From Apricaphanius iberus (taxonomy: Eukaryota > Chordata > Actinopteri > Cyprinodontiformes > Aphaniidae), in the NCBI GenBank assembly GCA_028564705.1, contig JAPXFQ010001955.1, positions 62,001 to 126,000 of the forward strand: a stretch of DNA of 64,000 nt. The letters are read 5' to 3'. Positions 45,035 to 56,100 of the stretch are shown piece by piece. A program made the translations under genes and the position numbers. Numbering within the stretch: the first letter of the stretch is position 1; every line of letters starts with the position of its first letter. The notes under the pieces were generated by a model. That model ran no database searches, was not told the DNA's origin, and worked only from the letters and a program-made list of their open reading frames with translations.

Positions 45035-45444
45035 CCAACCTTACTAATACTTTGCTATGAAAAACACATTGTTACCTCCATCTGCGTCTCCCCATTGATT
45101 TGTGCTTCACTACAGCTTTGCATCGCCCTGGAGACGAGAAATGTGTGTTCATAACAAGCGGTTATGATTATAGAGATATTTATTAATGTACACGAGACCA
45201 GCTGTGGTAAACCCTTAAGTAAGTTTAATTCATTGTTTCATATTTACAGTTATTATAGATATTAATGCTTAAATAATCATTTTTATTTTAGTTTCAAATA
45301 TTTCATCTGGACTGCTGAGCAGGGGCGTATCCAGAAAGATTTTAAAGGGGGCTAAATGGTGGCCAGTGATGATCTTAGGATGTTACATCAAAATAAAAGG
45401 AGGGCTGTAATTGTACACATAACACATAAATAATTCTAACTAAC

Positions 45445-45501
<57 letters not shown>

Positions 45502-46435
45502 CAGAATAACTGATTTAACTCTCTGCCTCCTAAAATTCAGTATATAATAATTTAGTGAATGAAAATAGAGAGCACATTAAAGTTGTTGGCATCTGCTTTT
45601 CCACAGTAACTGGTTTTTTTTAAATAAATGCCAAATATATTTACAAAATAAAACAAAATTGTTGCGCAGCTCAAAATTTTAACTGCACATTATATCATTG
45701 GTAATATTAAATATAACACAATAAACCAAATCATGTCAGTAGAATTTTCCCTAAGTCGTTATGATATCTAGGATGATCTAGGAATTGGTCCCTCCAATGA
45801 TATAGTAATAGCCAAAAATAATTTCTTTAAAAAAAAAAATAAACACGTTTAAAAAATGGGCCTGATTTTTCAGTTACAAAGAACCGATTGTAGTTATTTT
45901 TTCTTCCTCATCATCCGTGCAATATTGGCTTTAGACCCCCTCCCTAATCACAAAAATGGTTTGGCTTCAGAGATAGCTAATTTATTATGCTGCTTACAGG
46001 GCTGCAATAATTGCTCGGTCAGAACACAGGATTTGGGCTGGAGGTTAGTGGCCGGAATAAAACAAAGTTGCTCCTGTAGATGCAAAACTTCTAAAGGTAG
46101 GTTGGGCCCGTAGCATTTGGAGAACACATCTAAAACTGTCATAAACAGTAGCCTAAACATACAGTATCAAAAATGTGGACCGCTGCAGGCATGGAAAGCC
46201 AGACATGCCACAATTCAATATATCAAAATGTCCCAAAATTTATGTTAATAAATGTGACATTTTTAATGAAACTTGAAATGCATTCAGCAAATAAATCGAT
46301 CTATTCTTAACTTCATAAATTAATAATGAGGTTTTTTATTTAAATGACTTATATTTTATCTATATTTTTACCTCATTGCTGTTTGATGAATATATGATTT
46401 TAACACCTGTCAATAATCTATAAATTTAAAAAAGA
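45035..46435. other. Non-coding sequence with an ATT microsatellite
   Basis: 45315-45360 ('aggggcgtatccagaaagat') looks like the edge of a common fish MITE, next to the microsatellite. No gene. Confidence 0.45.
45445..45501. repeat. ATT microsatellite
   Basis: About 18 uninterrupted units. Confidence 0.95.
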
Positions 46436-46449
46436 TGATGTCCTCCTCT

Positions 46450-48035
46450 CCTGTTGGAACTAGCTCCCAGTTTTAGTCCATGAGGCAGACACTTTAGGTG
46501 TATTCAGACCAGACCTTTTGTCCGGTTGTTGGGTCCGGACCAAAGGCAAACTATTTTTTTTTCCTTTGGTGCTGTTTGTATTCAGACTGTTAATTTTTGA
46601 AAATTGACTATATTGTATAAACACTTTAACATGTGTGACAATCAGTTCTGCTATTGGACAGCAATGACGTGGGTGTAACTAAGCGCAAAGACACAGAAAT
46701 GGAGGAAAACAGCTGCAGAATCATATGGATATAAGAGCTGCAGGATGGATGCGAGGGAGAGCAAATGCGTAGGAGAGCCGGAGCAAGATGACAAGGCGTT
46801 GACGAGGCTGGGAGGTGAGCGAGCACTGGGCCTATTGGGCCGAGCTGCATATGAGACCTAAGAGGAATTGGAGCAGCTGGCTGTTAGCACCGGGGCTAAC
46901 AGCGAGCTGCAAGAGCTGCGGCAGAATGAAGCTGGAGAGTGACGGAGCAGGCGGACTGGTTCGGAGTTTTTGAGATGTGTGGTGACGTGGTTGTTGAACT
47001 GATGCATGGTTACGATCAGAGGTAAGGTTGGAACAATGGCTGAGCAAGGAGTGGTAAGTGCAGGAGTCTTCAAACTGAAGCTAACCTTCTTTCCTGTTCA
47101 CCTATTGCTAATCTGTTTATTCTGAGAATACTGCCCTGATTGTGTCATGATCTCCAGATAAATACGTGTCTGAGCAGCTCATTCAATGCGAGTTTCGGAA
47201 CGTCCTGTTTGAAAATTTGGAACAGTGAATGCATGCATTAACCCGAAGGAGACGATGTGACAGTACGATTAAACAGAAGACAAAGATCAGTAATTAACAA
47301 CATTCACTACAGCATACGGTATATTGATTTTCGGTGCTGAGTCAAACGCGTGTGTTAAATTATATGAATAATTTGGCAAAAAGGCGAAGGTATTGTGGAG
47401 TTGGTTCAGATCGAGACTGTTTGAATTCAGACCTGAAGTGAAGCGAACCTCTGTCTGTTTGGAACCGGACCAAGGCCACCTTTTTTAGGTGGTCTCGGTC
47501 CGTTTCTCTGATCCGCAACAGGATTCGTCTTTGTGTATTCACACCTGCATAAAAGGTCCGGACCAGCGTTCCAAACGAGCGCTGGTCCGTTTAAAGTGGA
47601 CTAAACAGTGCAGGTCTGAATACACCCTTTGTCTACTTTTAAGACCAGACTTAAAACCTTCCTTTTTGAAAAAGCTTATAGTTTGAATATCTTCGGTCAT
47701 CGCAAGTTTCTAGTTTCTAGTTATGCTACTATAGGCTTAGGCCTTTGGAGGAGAGACTGACCACTTTTCGTCACACTGCTACTGCACTCCGGTACAGCAC
47801 TCTGCTGCTGCCCTCTGCTACTTTTCTCTTCTACTACTCTCCACTTTATTATTTGCTGTAATATGGAATGTTAACTGTTTTTCTTCAATGGTTTTCTCTT
47901 CATAGAAGTTACACTTGGTTTTGCATTCTGATTGGCTGTGGTGCCTTGGTGGTGGGACTGGACTGGGATTGAGTTCCCAGTGACTGTTCATCCTCCATTC
48001 AATGTTACCAACTTTTTACTTTTTTCATTAGCATT
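46450..48035 (+). mobile_element. L2 LINE 3' portion with a nested TIR element
   Basis: ORF C-terminal codons at 46450-46495 ('ctagctcccagttttagtcc') continue after the nested element at 47628 ('tttgtctacttttaagaccag'), then 3' UTR 'ctactataggcttaggc' and 'tctctccactttattatttg'. The copy lacks the common 'gtaaagtgcc' end; it appears cut near 48035. Confidence 0.75.
46496..47627. mobile_element. TIR DNA transposon (1.1 kb, non-autonomous), Harbinger-like
   Basis: Inverted ends GGTGTATTCAGACC (left, from 46497) and its complement (to 47626); the outermost base differs. TTT flanks both sides (46493-46495 and 47628-47630), and joining the flanks restores the L2 sequence 'cactttgtctac'. Sub-terminal 'ggtccggacca'-type motifs recur at both ends. 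No transposase frame. A 3-bp duplication suggests PIF/Harbinger, but TTT is not the usual TWA. Confidence 0.75.
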
Positions 48036-48044
48036 GGCCACGAT

Positions 48045-48205
48045 TACAGAGATTTGAAATGCGATGTTAATTGATAGAAGAGGTTGAAGAGATGAAGAGT
48101 CTGGGAAGATTCCCTGATGGAGGCTTAAGATGAAGTTTCAGCTTGGGGGTGCAGTCTTCCAAAATTAATTAATTAATTTTTCTGAGCCTGCTCAGGACCC
48201 ACCAG
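48045..48205. repeat. Duplicated segment, left copy
   Basis: Matches 48875-49040: 'acagagatttgaaatgcgatgtt', 'gatgaagagtctgggaagat', 'tcagtcttcc' and 'gagcctgctcagga'. The two copies flank the GGATGAAG array in the same orientation. Confidence 0.75.
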
Positions 48206-48244
48206 ACAAACTTGAAAGAAAGAGATGTTAGATGAGGCTAGGAG

Positions 48245-48640
48245 TATGAGTCAATTAGAATGAGGAGAGGATGAAGGAGGGGATGAGGGAAAGGATTAGG
48301 GAGTAGATGAGGGAAGGGATGAAGGAATGAGGGAGGGGATGAAGCGATGAATGGATGCAGGAAGCGATGAACAGATGAGGGAAGGGTTGAATGGATGTAG
48401 GGATGAGGGAGGGATGAAGAGAGGGTATAAATAAATGAGGTAGGGGATAAAGGGATGAATGGATGCAGGAATGGATGAAGGAATTAACGGGTGAATGGAT
48501 GAAGGTAGGGATGAAGGAATTAACGGTTGAATGGATGAAGGAAGGGCATGAAGGAATGAAGGAGGAGATGAAAGGATAAAGGGATGAAAAGGAGGATGAA
48601 GGGATGAAGGAAGGGATGAAAGGATGAAAAAATGTGTGTA
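48245..48640. repeat. GGATGAAG-type satellite
   Basis: Imperfect tandem units of ggatgaagg(aat)gaatggatg..., about 400 bp, purine-only over long distances. The long minus-strand frame 48296-48649 (Ser/Pro/His/Leu-rich) is a by-product. Confidence 0.9.
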
Positions 48641-48874
48641 TGAGGCCAAATAGAGGGTCAGAAAGGGAGGGGTGACTAAATGATCATGTCAGAAGCAGAG
48701 TGTTAGGCAGGCAGAGTATATATTGTATGGATAGCGGAGTAATTAGAGATGAGATCCAGGTGTGATATGCCAGGTAACTCGAGCTTGGGTAGATTGCTGT
48801 GTGGGAAGTGGATTTGGGCTATGGTCCTGCTCCTGAAATCAAATTAACATATTAACTAATTTTCATTACTAGGA

Positions 48875-49040
48875 ACCAAACTTACAGAGATTTGAATTAC
48901 GATGTTTATTAAAAAAAAGAATTGCAGGATGAAGAGTCTGGGAAGATGACCTTATGGAGGCTTTGGATGAAGATTCAGCATGTGAGTTTCAGTCTTCTGG
49001 AATTCATCTTTTTCCGAGCCTGCTCAGCACCCCAAAGTTG
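48875..49040. repeat. Duplicated segment, right copy
   Basis: See 48045-48205. Differences are scattered, so the duplication is old. Confidence 0.75.
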
Positions 49041-49419
49041 ATCATTGACATATGAGCTTTCTGAGGTTGAGCAGATTATTGTGAATGTACGAGTAATAGG
49101 ATAATGATGACTTATTGACATAGGATTGACCGTAGGGAAACGTACATTGTAAATTAAGTGAAAGGTTTGACATTTTTCTGTCGGGGAAATTACCAAGAAT
49201 GTAGTCATTTGGGTATTCATAGTCAAATGACTGCTTATGGCAGTCAATAAGATTAATAATTTATGGAAAAGGATTATTATCCAGGGCACCACCTTTATCT
49301 TTTGTAATAGCCAAATGTTTATATCAGTCTCATAATTTGAAGGAATTAATTCTTTACCATTTATTGACCATAAACTTTGCAATATGTGTGCGTTGAACAG
49401 GAAAGACAACAGTTACTTT

Positions 49420-49600
49420 CTAAAATACAAAATGTATTTTAAAAAAAGAAAAATAAGAAAAACATTTTAATCAGCAAGCTAGAAAACAAACCACACTACT
49501 GATTTAAAATAAATGAATAGTTAAAATAATGCACACAAAAAGATGAATATGTAATAAGATGAGAAACCATGGATTCTGGTGTCACAATTCTAGATAAATT
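49420..49600. repeat. Family X repeat, copy 2, left part
   Basis: Related to 1560-1715. It is cut by the L2 insertion and continues at 52980. Confidence 0.5.
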
Positions 49601-50192
49601 TGGATGTTTTAATTCAATTCAATTCAATTCAGTTTATTTATATAGCGCCATTTCACAACAGATGTCATCTCAAGGCACTTTACAAAAAGAGTTATTACAA
49701 TACAATGTTTAGTGTAGAAATTACAGAACCACAGAAGATTGCGTCGTTGATCTCAGGGAAAATACTGAGCAAGCATGCAGCGACAGTGGGAAGGAAAAAC
49801 TCCCTTTTAACAGGAAGAAACCTCCGGCAGAACCAGGCTCAGCACAAGCGGTTATCTGCCGCGACCGTCTGTGGCTTGGAGAATACACAACAGAGACACA
49901 GAAAGAGCAACAGAACCGATGCACAAGTTTGTTGCAGGACGTGGAGAATTTTCCGTCACTGCAATGCCATCTTAGTCAGGGTCGTCAAGCAGGGCTAATC
50001 CGGAGCACCTACTATAATAGAAAACAGGTTAGTGCTTGAATTGACAGCACATCATGCAGTTGGGGAGAAGTAGGAAAGAAAGTAGGAACAGACCCTAATA
50101 ATGTCCTCCAACAGCCTAGCCTAAAGCAGCATAGCTACTAACATTAACCTGTCTCCTAGCTACTAGGAGACCTGGCTACCAACACTCTGTCT

Positions 50193-50570
50193 GAGTCCTC
50201 CTGACCCGTGGACGGTGTAGGGCCGGTAACGGCCCCCGTCATGCCGGGGTCTTCTCGGAGTCGGGTTGTTTGAGAATGCAGCCCAAAGTGGGTGGTAAAC
50301 TCCATCTAAGGCTAAATACCGGCACGAGACCGATAGTCGACAACTATCTTAAGGAAAAATAGACAGAACTGAGAGGACAGAGTTGAAGAGGGCGAGAAAC
50401 GTTTAAGAGATAAACGGGTGGGGTCCGCACAGTCTGCCGGGGGATTCAACCCGGCAGGTAATGGGCGGCCGCACTGTGCGGGAGGATCCCCTTGAGGGAC
50501 CTCTCTCCGGCGCTGGCTGGCCCCTGTGGGGCACATTTCTTCCGCGGCGGTAAGCCGCGACCGGCTCCGG
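50193..50570 (+). pseudogene. 28S rRNA fragment (D1/D2 region) inside L2 3' UTR, copy 2
   Basis: Same content and boundaries as 35053-35431, one C shorter in the 'gtctgcc(c)gggggattc' run. The same substitutions relative to conserved 28S occur in both (for example 'cccaaagtgggtgg', where 28S has agcggg). Both copies therefore descend from one captured fragment and not from two independent insertions. Confidence 0.92.
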
Positions 50571-50724
50571 ATCTTTACCTGGCTTACATTAATCTATCTC
50601 TACCTAGCTACTCTACCTCTTCCTATCTCTTCCTAACTTTTGACACTCTGCCTGACTACTAACATTAACCTGTCTCTTCCTATCTACCTGTCTGACCTGA
50701 CTCTAACTACCTATAAACATATCT

Positions 50725-51297
50725 CTAACTGTAAGCTTTGTCAAAGAGGAAAGTTTTTAGCCTAGTTTTAAAGATAGACAAATTGTCTGCTTCACGAACC
50801 AACCCTGGGAGCCGGTTCCATAGGAGGGGAGCCTGATAGCTGAAAGATCTGCCACCCATTCTACTTTTAGAAATCCTAGGAACTACCAGTAAACCTGCAG
50901 TCTGAGAGCGAAGGTCTCTGTTAGGAACATATGGAACAATCAGGTCTCTTATGTATGATGGAGCTAGATTATTAAGGGCTTTATATGTCAGAAGGAGGAT
51001 CTTGAATTCTATTCTAGATTTTACTGGGAGCCAGTGAAGAGAAGCTAAAACAGGGGAAATGTGATCTCTTCTTTTAATATTCATCAGAATCCTAGCAGCA
51101 GCATTTTGAACTAACTGAAGACTTTTAATTGTATTCTGTGGACTACCTGATAATAGATAGTTACAGTTAATCCAGCCTTGAAGTAACAAAGGCATGGACT
51201 AGTTTTTCAGCATCATTCCTGGACAGGATGGTTCTAATTTTTGCAATATTCCTAAGGTGAAAAAAGGAAATCCTACAGACTTCTTTAATGTAAGTTC
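50725..51297 (-). pseudogene. L2 ORF, C-terminal part, broken by two small indels
   Basis: Encodes NTIKSLQLVQNAAARILMNI, then ISPVLASLHWLPVKSRIEFK, ILLLTYKALNNLAPSYIRDL and WNRLPGLVREADNLSIFKTR, ending FLFDKAYS: the L2 C-terminal domain. A one-base shift near 51297 and an extra A near 51140 ('ctggattaactgt' on the minus strand) separate it from the RT part. Everything else is in frame, so decay is minor. The stop precedes the UTR that holds the rRNA segment. Confidence 0.85.
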
Positions 51298-52961
51298 TAA
51301 ATAGACATATCTTGGTCAAAAATGACACCGAGGTTTTTTGCTTTATTACTGGAGGCTAATTTAATGCCGTCCAGGTGAAGGGGCTGACTAAGTAGTTTCT
51401 TTTTCAGAGCTTCTGGTCCAAAGACGACAACTTCTGTTTTATCAGAATTTAGAAGCAAGAAGTTTAGAGTCATCCAAGTTTTTATGTCTTCCAGACATGC
51501 CTGTAGTCTACCTAACTGATTGGATTCATCAGGATTTATGGATAGATATAGCTGTGTATCATCTGCGTAACTATGGAATTTTATCCCATGCTGCCTAATT
51601 ATTTTACCAATAGGAAGCATATATATAGTAAAGAGAATCGGCCCAAGCACTGAACCCTGTGGTACTCCGCAAGTAACTATTGAGGTTGAGGAAGATCTAT
51701 TGTTTACCTGAACAAACTGAAATCTGTTAGACAAATAAGATTTAAACCAACCTAGTGCTGTTCCTATTATACCGACACTTTGAAGCCTTTCTATGAGAAT
51801 ATTGTGGTCAACAGTGTCAAAGGCAGCACTGAGATCTAACAGGACCAGAATGGTCACCAGTCCATTGTCTGAGGCTATGAGAATATCATTAGTAACCTTC
51901 ACCAGAGCTGTTTCAGTGCTGTGATGAGCTCTAAAGCCTGACTGAAACTTCTCAAACAGCTCATTATTGTTTAAATGCTCACATATCTGGTGTGCAACTA
52001 TTTTCTCAAGAATTTTAGATAAGAAGGGAAGATTAGATATCGGTCTATAGTTAATTAAGTCGTTTTGATCAAGAGAGGGTTTCTTAAGTAGAGGTTTAAT
52101 TACAGCAATCTTAAACTCCTGTGGTACATATCCATTGACTAAGGATAGATTCATTATATTTAAAATTGGAGCAGCGATCAGAGGGAAAACTTCTTTTAAG
52201 AGTTTAGTTGGGATTGGGTCTAAAACGCAAGTTGAAGGTTTAGATGAAGCTAATAATTTTAGTACATCACAAAGTTCGGCTGCATTAAAGCAGTTTAAGC
52301 ATATATTAGGTTCCACCATTTTTGAGGCTGCCTCATTAACTAAGGAGGAAGCAAGCATATTGGGAAGGTTCCCAATTATCTTATTCTTTATGGAGTCTAT
52401 TTTATTTATAAAGAATTGCATGAAGTCGTCACTGCTTAGAGCTTGGGGAATGGTTGGCTCGATAGAGCTATGATCCTGTGTGAGTTTGGCAACTGTATTA
52501 AAAAGAAACCTAGGATTATTTTTATTCTCCTCGATTAAAGATGAATAATATGCTGTTCTAGCTGTGTGAAGGCTCTTTTTATATAGCAATAAACTATTTT
52601 TCCATATTAAAAAGGAATCATGTAAATGCGTGGAGCGCCATTTTCTCTCTAGTTTTCTAACATTCTGCTTTAGGGTACGTAGCTCTAAATTAAACCAGGG
52701 AGTTAATCTTCTATGGCTAGCCACCTTCCTTTTCAAGGGGGCAACTTTGTCTATTGCCCGACGCAGGGAGGAATTAACGCTATGAACTAAAATGTCAAGT
52801 TGTGAGGGGTCACGAGTTAAATCACTGTTTTCTGTTCTGCATTTATAAACTGAGGAAATTAAAGTTGGAAGAGCTTCTTTAAAATTTGCTACAGCGTTGT
52901 CTGATAACGTTCTGGTATAATGAAGTATAAGAACCAAAGACTTGATCTGCAGATGCTGCAA
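51297..52961 (-). CDS. L2 reverse transcriptase (5'-truncated ORF)
   Basis: 554 open codons. An endonuclease-RT linker occupies about 1-230. RT follows: INYRPISNLPFLSKILEKIV (303-322), FQSGFRAHHSTETALV (339-354), LLDLSAAFDTVDH (374-386), GVPQGSVLGPILF (432-444) and catalytic YADD at 465-468, then LNSDKTEVVVF. It copies the LINE RNA at a nicked target. The apurinic endonuclease domain is missing through 5' truncation. The first Met is arbitrary. The frame ends at a single-base shift and resumes in 50725-51297. Retention of every RT motif suggests a young copy. Confidence 0.88.
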   Translation of the reverse strand: MQHLQIKSLVLILHYTRTLSDNAVANFKEALPTLISSVYKCRTENSDLTRDPSQLDILVHSVNSSLRRAIDKVAPLKRKVASHRRLTPWFNLELRTLKQNVRKLERKWRSTHLHDSFLIWKNSLLLYKKSLHTARTAYYSSLIEENKNNPRFLFNTVAKLTQDHSSIEPTIPQALSSDDFMQFFINKIDSIKNKIIGNLPNMLASSLVNEAASKMVEPNICLNCFNAAELCDVLKLLASSKPSTCVLDPIPTKLLKEVFPLIAAPILNIMNLSLVNGYVPQEFKIAVIKPLLKKPSLDQNDLINYRPISNLPFLSKILEKIVAHQICEHLNNNELFEKFQSGFRAHHSTETALVKVTNDILIASDNGLVTILVLLDLSAAFDTVDHNILIERLQSVGIIGTALGWFKSYLSNRFQFVQVNNRSSSTSIVTCGVPQGSVLGPILFTIYMLPIGKIIRQHGIKFHSYADDTQLYLSINPDESNQLGRLQACLEDIKTWMTLNFLLLNSDKTEVVVFGPEALKKKLLSQPLHLDGIKLASSNKAKNLGVIFDQDMSI

Positions 52962-52979
52962 TGAAACTGAAATAGTTTC

Positions 52980-53140
52980 ACTAGTTTTAATTAGTTTAAC
53001 TTATTTTGCACAGATGGTTTACCTCTAAACCAATAAGCAATGTAAGAAAACACAAAACATTATTTGGATTAAGAAGTGTTATGTTTAAGAATTATCTGGA
53101 TAAGAGTAATAAACCTTTGGAAAATTACTTAATCTTAATT
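52980..53140. repeat. Family X repeat, copy 2, right part
   Basis: Related to 1757-1910: 'aaaccaataagcaatgtaa', 'attatttggatta', 'tctggataag' and 'ctttggaaaattactt'. Confidence 0.6.
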
Positions 53141-53144
53141 CCCA

Positions 53145-56100
53145 TATTTTGATCAAATAAGGAGATCTTAAACACGGCTAATGAGATTAGTTTCTGTTCT
53201 TAAACAATCTATCTTTAAACTGAGTTCTGTTTGAGCCATTAATAGCGATCTTAGTTTATGAAGTGCTGGCGTAAACCAACTCTAGGTTTCTCTAGCTGTA
53301 GCTCTCTGCGACACACGTGGGGCATTTAGAGTGGCACAAATACATTTATTAAACATTAAACAAAATAATCCATCCATCCACTAAATACTCTAGTCTGATT
53401 GAGTAGCTCAAATTACAGGATTTAAAACGACTATTTCTCAGGAAAATATTTTAAAAACACTGACTAAAACTTCAGCCCGAGACCTGGTTTACCCAAAGAT
53501 AGCACATGAAACTTAAAAAGTTAACAAAAAAAGAAGGAAACACCTTTAAAATGTGTTATCCTAACTTATTTGCCTCTGCCCCAACAGACCTTATGAACGT
53601 TTAAAGTCCTCCGAGTTGCTACGTCGATCAGGAAAGAGGGAAATCCAAGGAGTGTTAGCCAGCAGACTAACAAAGGATTGCTAATCTGGCTAGCAGCGGT
53701 GGGAAGATCCTGGCTCTGGCTTCTCCTGGCTGGCTGCGTGGCGATCAGCATTCACCTTTTAACAGTACCTTTTTGGAGCTCTCCAGTTCGGCATTCACCT
53801 GTTATCGACTCGTTGGCGGTGGCTAAATGCGGATTCTGGTTGGTTTGGTTCTAGGCAAACGTGCATGCATCATGATAAAGGTTTGAAGTTCTTCCGACCT
53901 GTTTCATGCAGAGAGGGTGCAAGGCAAGAGGTGGGTTCTCTGGGAAGAGACAGAAAGTATGTTGCTGTTGCTGGGGAATTGTTCGTTGTTGCTGAAAACG
54001 GATACCAGAGTTGAGTGAAGATCTGCAAGATCTGGTGCCAAGGATCCAAATTTTTGAAAAAAGAAATAAGTAACAGTCAGCGATACGGTTGGAGTCCTGG
54101 GACCAGAGCTGCTCAGAGCAGCAATTGAGCTTGAGCTGACACTAGGGTGGGACTGCTAAAGAAGGATTTAAAGAGACTGTGACATATCTTTATTTAAAAT
54201 GTGAATGGCGGCAGAAATATCTGAATGCCTGAGAATGTAGTGCTGATACCATTAACATTGCCAAAGAAGGGCAGTGACCACTATGGAATAGGGTTAAAGA
54301 AAAACAGTGGAGAGGGAAGCCGACCAGAGTTGCAGGGAGACAAACTCTGGGCTATGACTGGAGGGGGAGAGGCTGAAAACCGGATGCTGAGGTGCATGCA
54401 GTGGCCATTTAGGAGGGACCACAACAGAGGCTGCAGGACAAAGATGACCAGGCTGCGAAGATGCTGCAATACAGCTTTGAATGCAGTTTACCCCAGTACA
54501 TCCCCTGATTGAACTGAGAGAGATAACCTGGGATGAAAAGAGGGTGTGGTATTGGTAGAACCTCACGCCCCCGAACCACAGAGCCATTCGAGCATTATAG
54601 ACAAATCACCATCTAACTCAGGTTGGGGAACACAGAGCAGACCATATCCCTGTAAAAAGAGAAAGCAAGGCGATCTCCATGGGGGTCAGGTCCTTGGAAC
54701 AAGGACTTAGAACAGGACACCAGCTGCATCGACCCTAGTCCAGTCTGCAGCTCCCAGGGCTGACCCGAGAGGTCTAAGGAGGGTTAAATGAGAGCTAGAC
54801 TGACATGATTACAAATTGGAATCTGTTGACGGAGAGCACAGGAAATTGGGGAGGGCTAGAGGAAGAAGGAGGCTGAAAGGGGAGTAAAGCTGTAGAAAGA
54901 GAATAACTGTTAGAGGAAGGAATAAGAATTGAAGAAATTGAGAATTGGACGAGAGGGAGCAAGCCAGTGGAGAATTGTGGCAATTCTCACTGATCTTCAG
55001 TTGGAAAAAACGTGGAAACCTGTCAGGTGCGGGGAGGAGATAAACCCTAGGCCAGACGGACCGAAACGCCAGCAAGAAATGGCTGAGCTTGTGGCAAGGA
55101 GCAAGCCCGGCGAGTTCGAGGAGCAGAACAAGCCTGAGCCAAGTGGCTCACGACAGCTATGGGGGAATGTTTAACTTCAGGCAAGAAGGCCTTGCAGTTA
55201 TTGGAGTCAAAGGCGATTAGTCCAAAGCAGCCGCAGGAGAACGCAGAGGTTAAGCCTGGAGGCATAACTAAAGAGACCTGGATAAGTGGAAGGAGATGGA
55301 GAGGGATGGTCTTGGTGGCCGAGAGGACCGTCATGAGACACGGAAGCAAAAGGACAGAGATCCGTCCAAGGAAGCTAGGATGAAGGAGCTCTGAATGATG
55401 TCTGCCATGCTCCTATTAACCAATAGTCACTGTTGATGGGGGTGTTTTTCAATCTGATGGAGAATAATGATTGACTGAGTGCAGGTGGAATACTTGGTCA
55501 ATAAAAACTAGATCTGTACTAGAATTGCCCACCTGTTCATTTTACTCATAGCCACTCATACTCATAGCCATAGCCAATAAATTAGAAGGTTTTCTGATGA
55601 GGCTTGTTTGTTAGATCCACAGTACTTTTTTTAAGATAGCAACCTTTAAGCAGGTATTAAACATACTTTTAATTAAGTCCATGTTTCAGTATTACATTTC
55701 TGTTATTGACCTGATGTACTATTCTGTATCTGGTGTAATGTTATTTATCTGATGTAATATTCTAAGCTTAAATGTCAAGCTGTATGAGAAAAGTCATCAA
55801 AATTAACAGAAATAAAGATTTGAAACATCAATTTTGTGTGTAATGAATCTACATTATACGTTTACATGCGCGATTTCAGTTACTGAATAATATTCATAAT
55901 TACTGAATGTGAATGTTCAGTGAGCAAGAGTTCCTTTTTCATCTACTGTAGTACTCTGGACATTCGTAACATGACAAAGTAAAAATTTCACAAATGAAAC
56001 TGGGTACCACATTCATCTGAACAGACCAACAAAGCATGCCAACTTTAACACCATCAGCTAATTCTTGTCTCTATTAGACCTGCAGAAAATACTCAAACCC

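Larger units (their letters stand above)
49606..52975 (-). mobile_element. L2 LINE with embedded 28S rRNA, copy 2 (longest copy)
   Basis: 3370 bp. ATTCA tandem tail at the left (49611-49630), UTR with the 28S segment (50193-50570), ORF (50725-52961) in two frames, and 5' truncation near 52975. It lies inside a family X repeat, whose halves are at 49420-49600 and 52980-53140. The long, almost intact ORF and near-identity with 34465-35705 suggest recent activity of this subfamily. Confidence 0.9.

Noticed and set aside
48296..48649. 117-codon Ser/Pro/His/Leu frame
   Set aside because: It is created by the GGATGAAG satellite.
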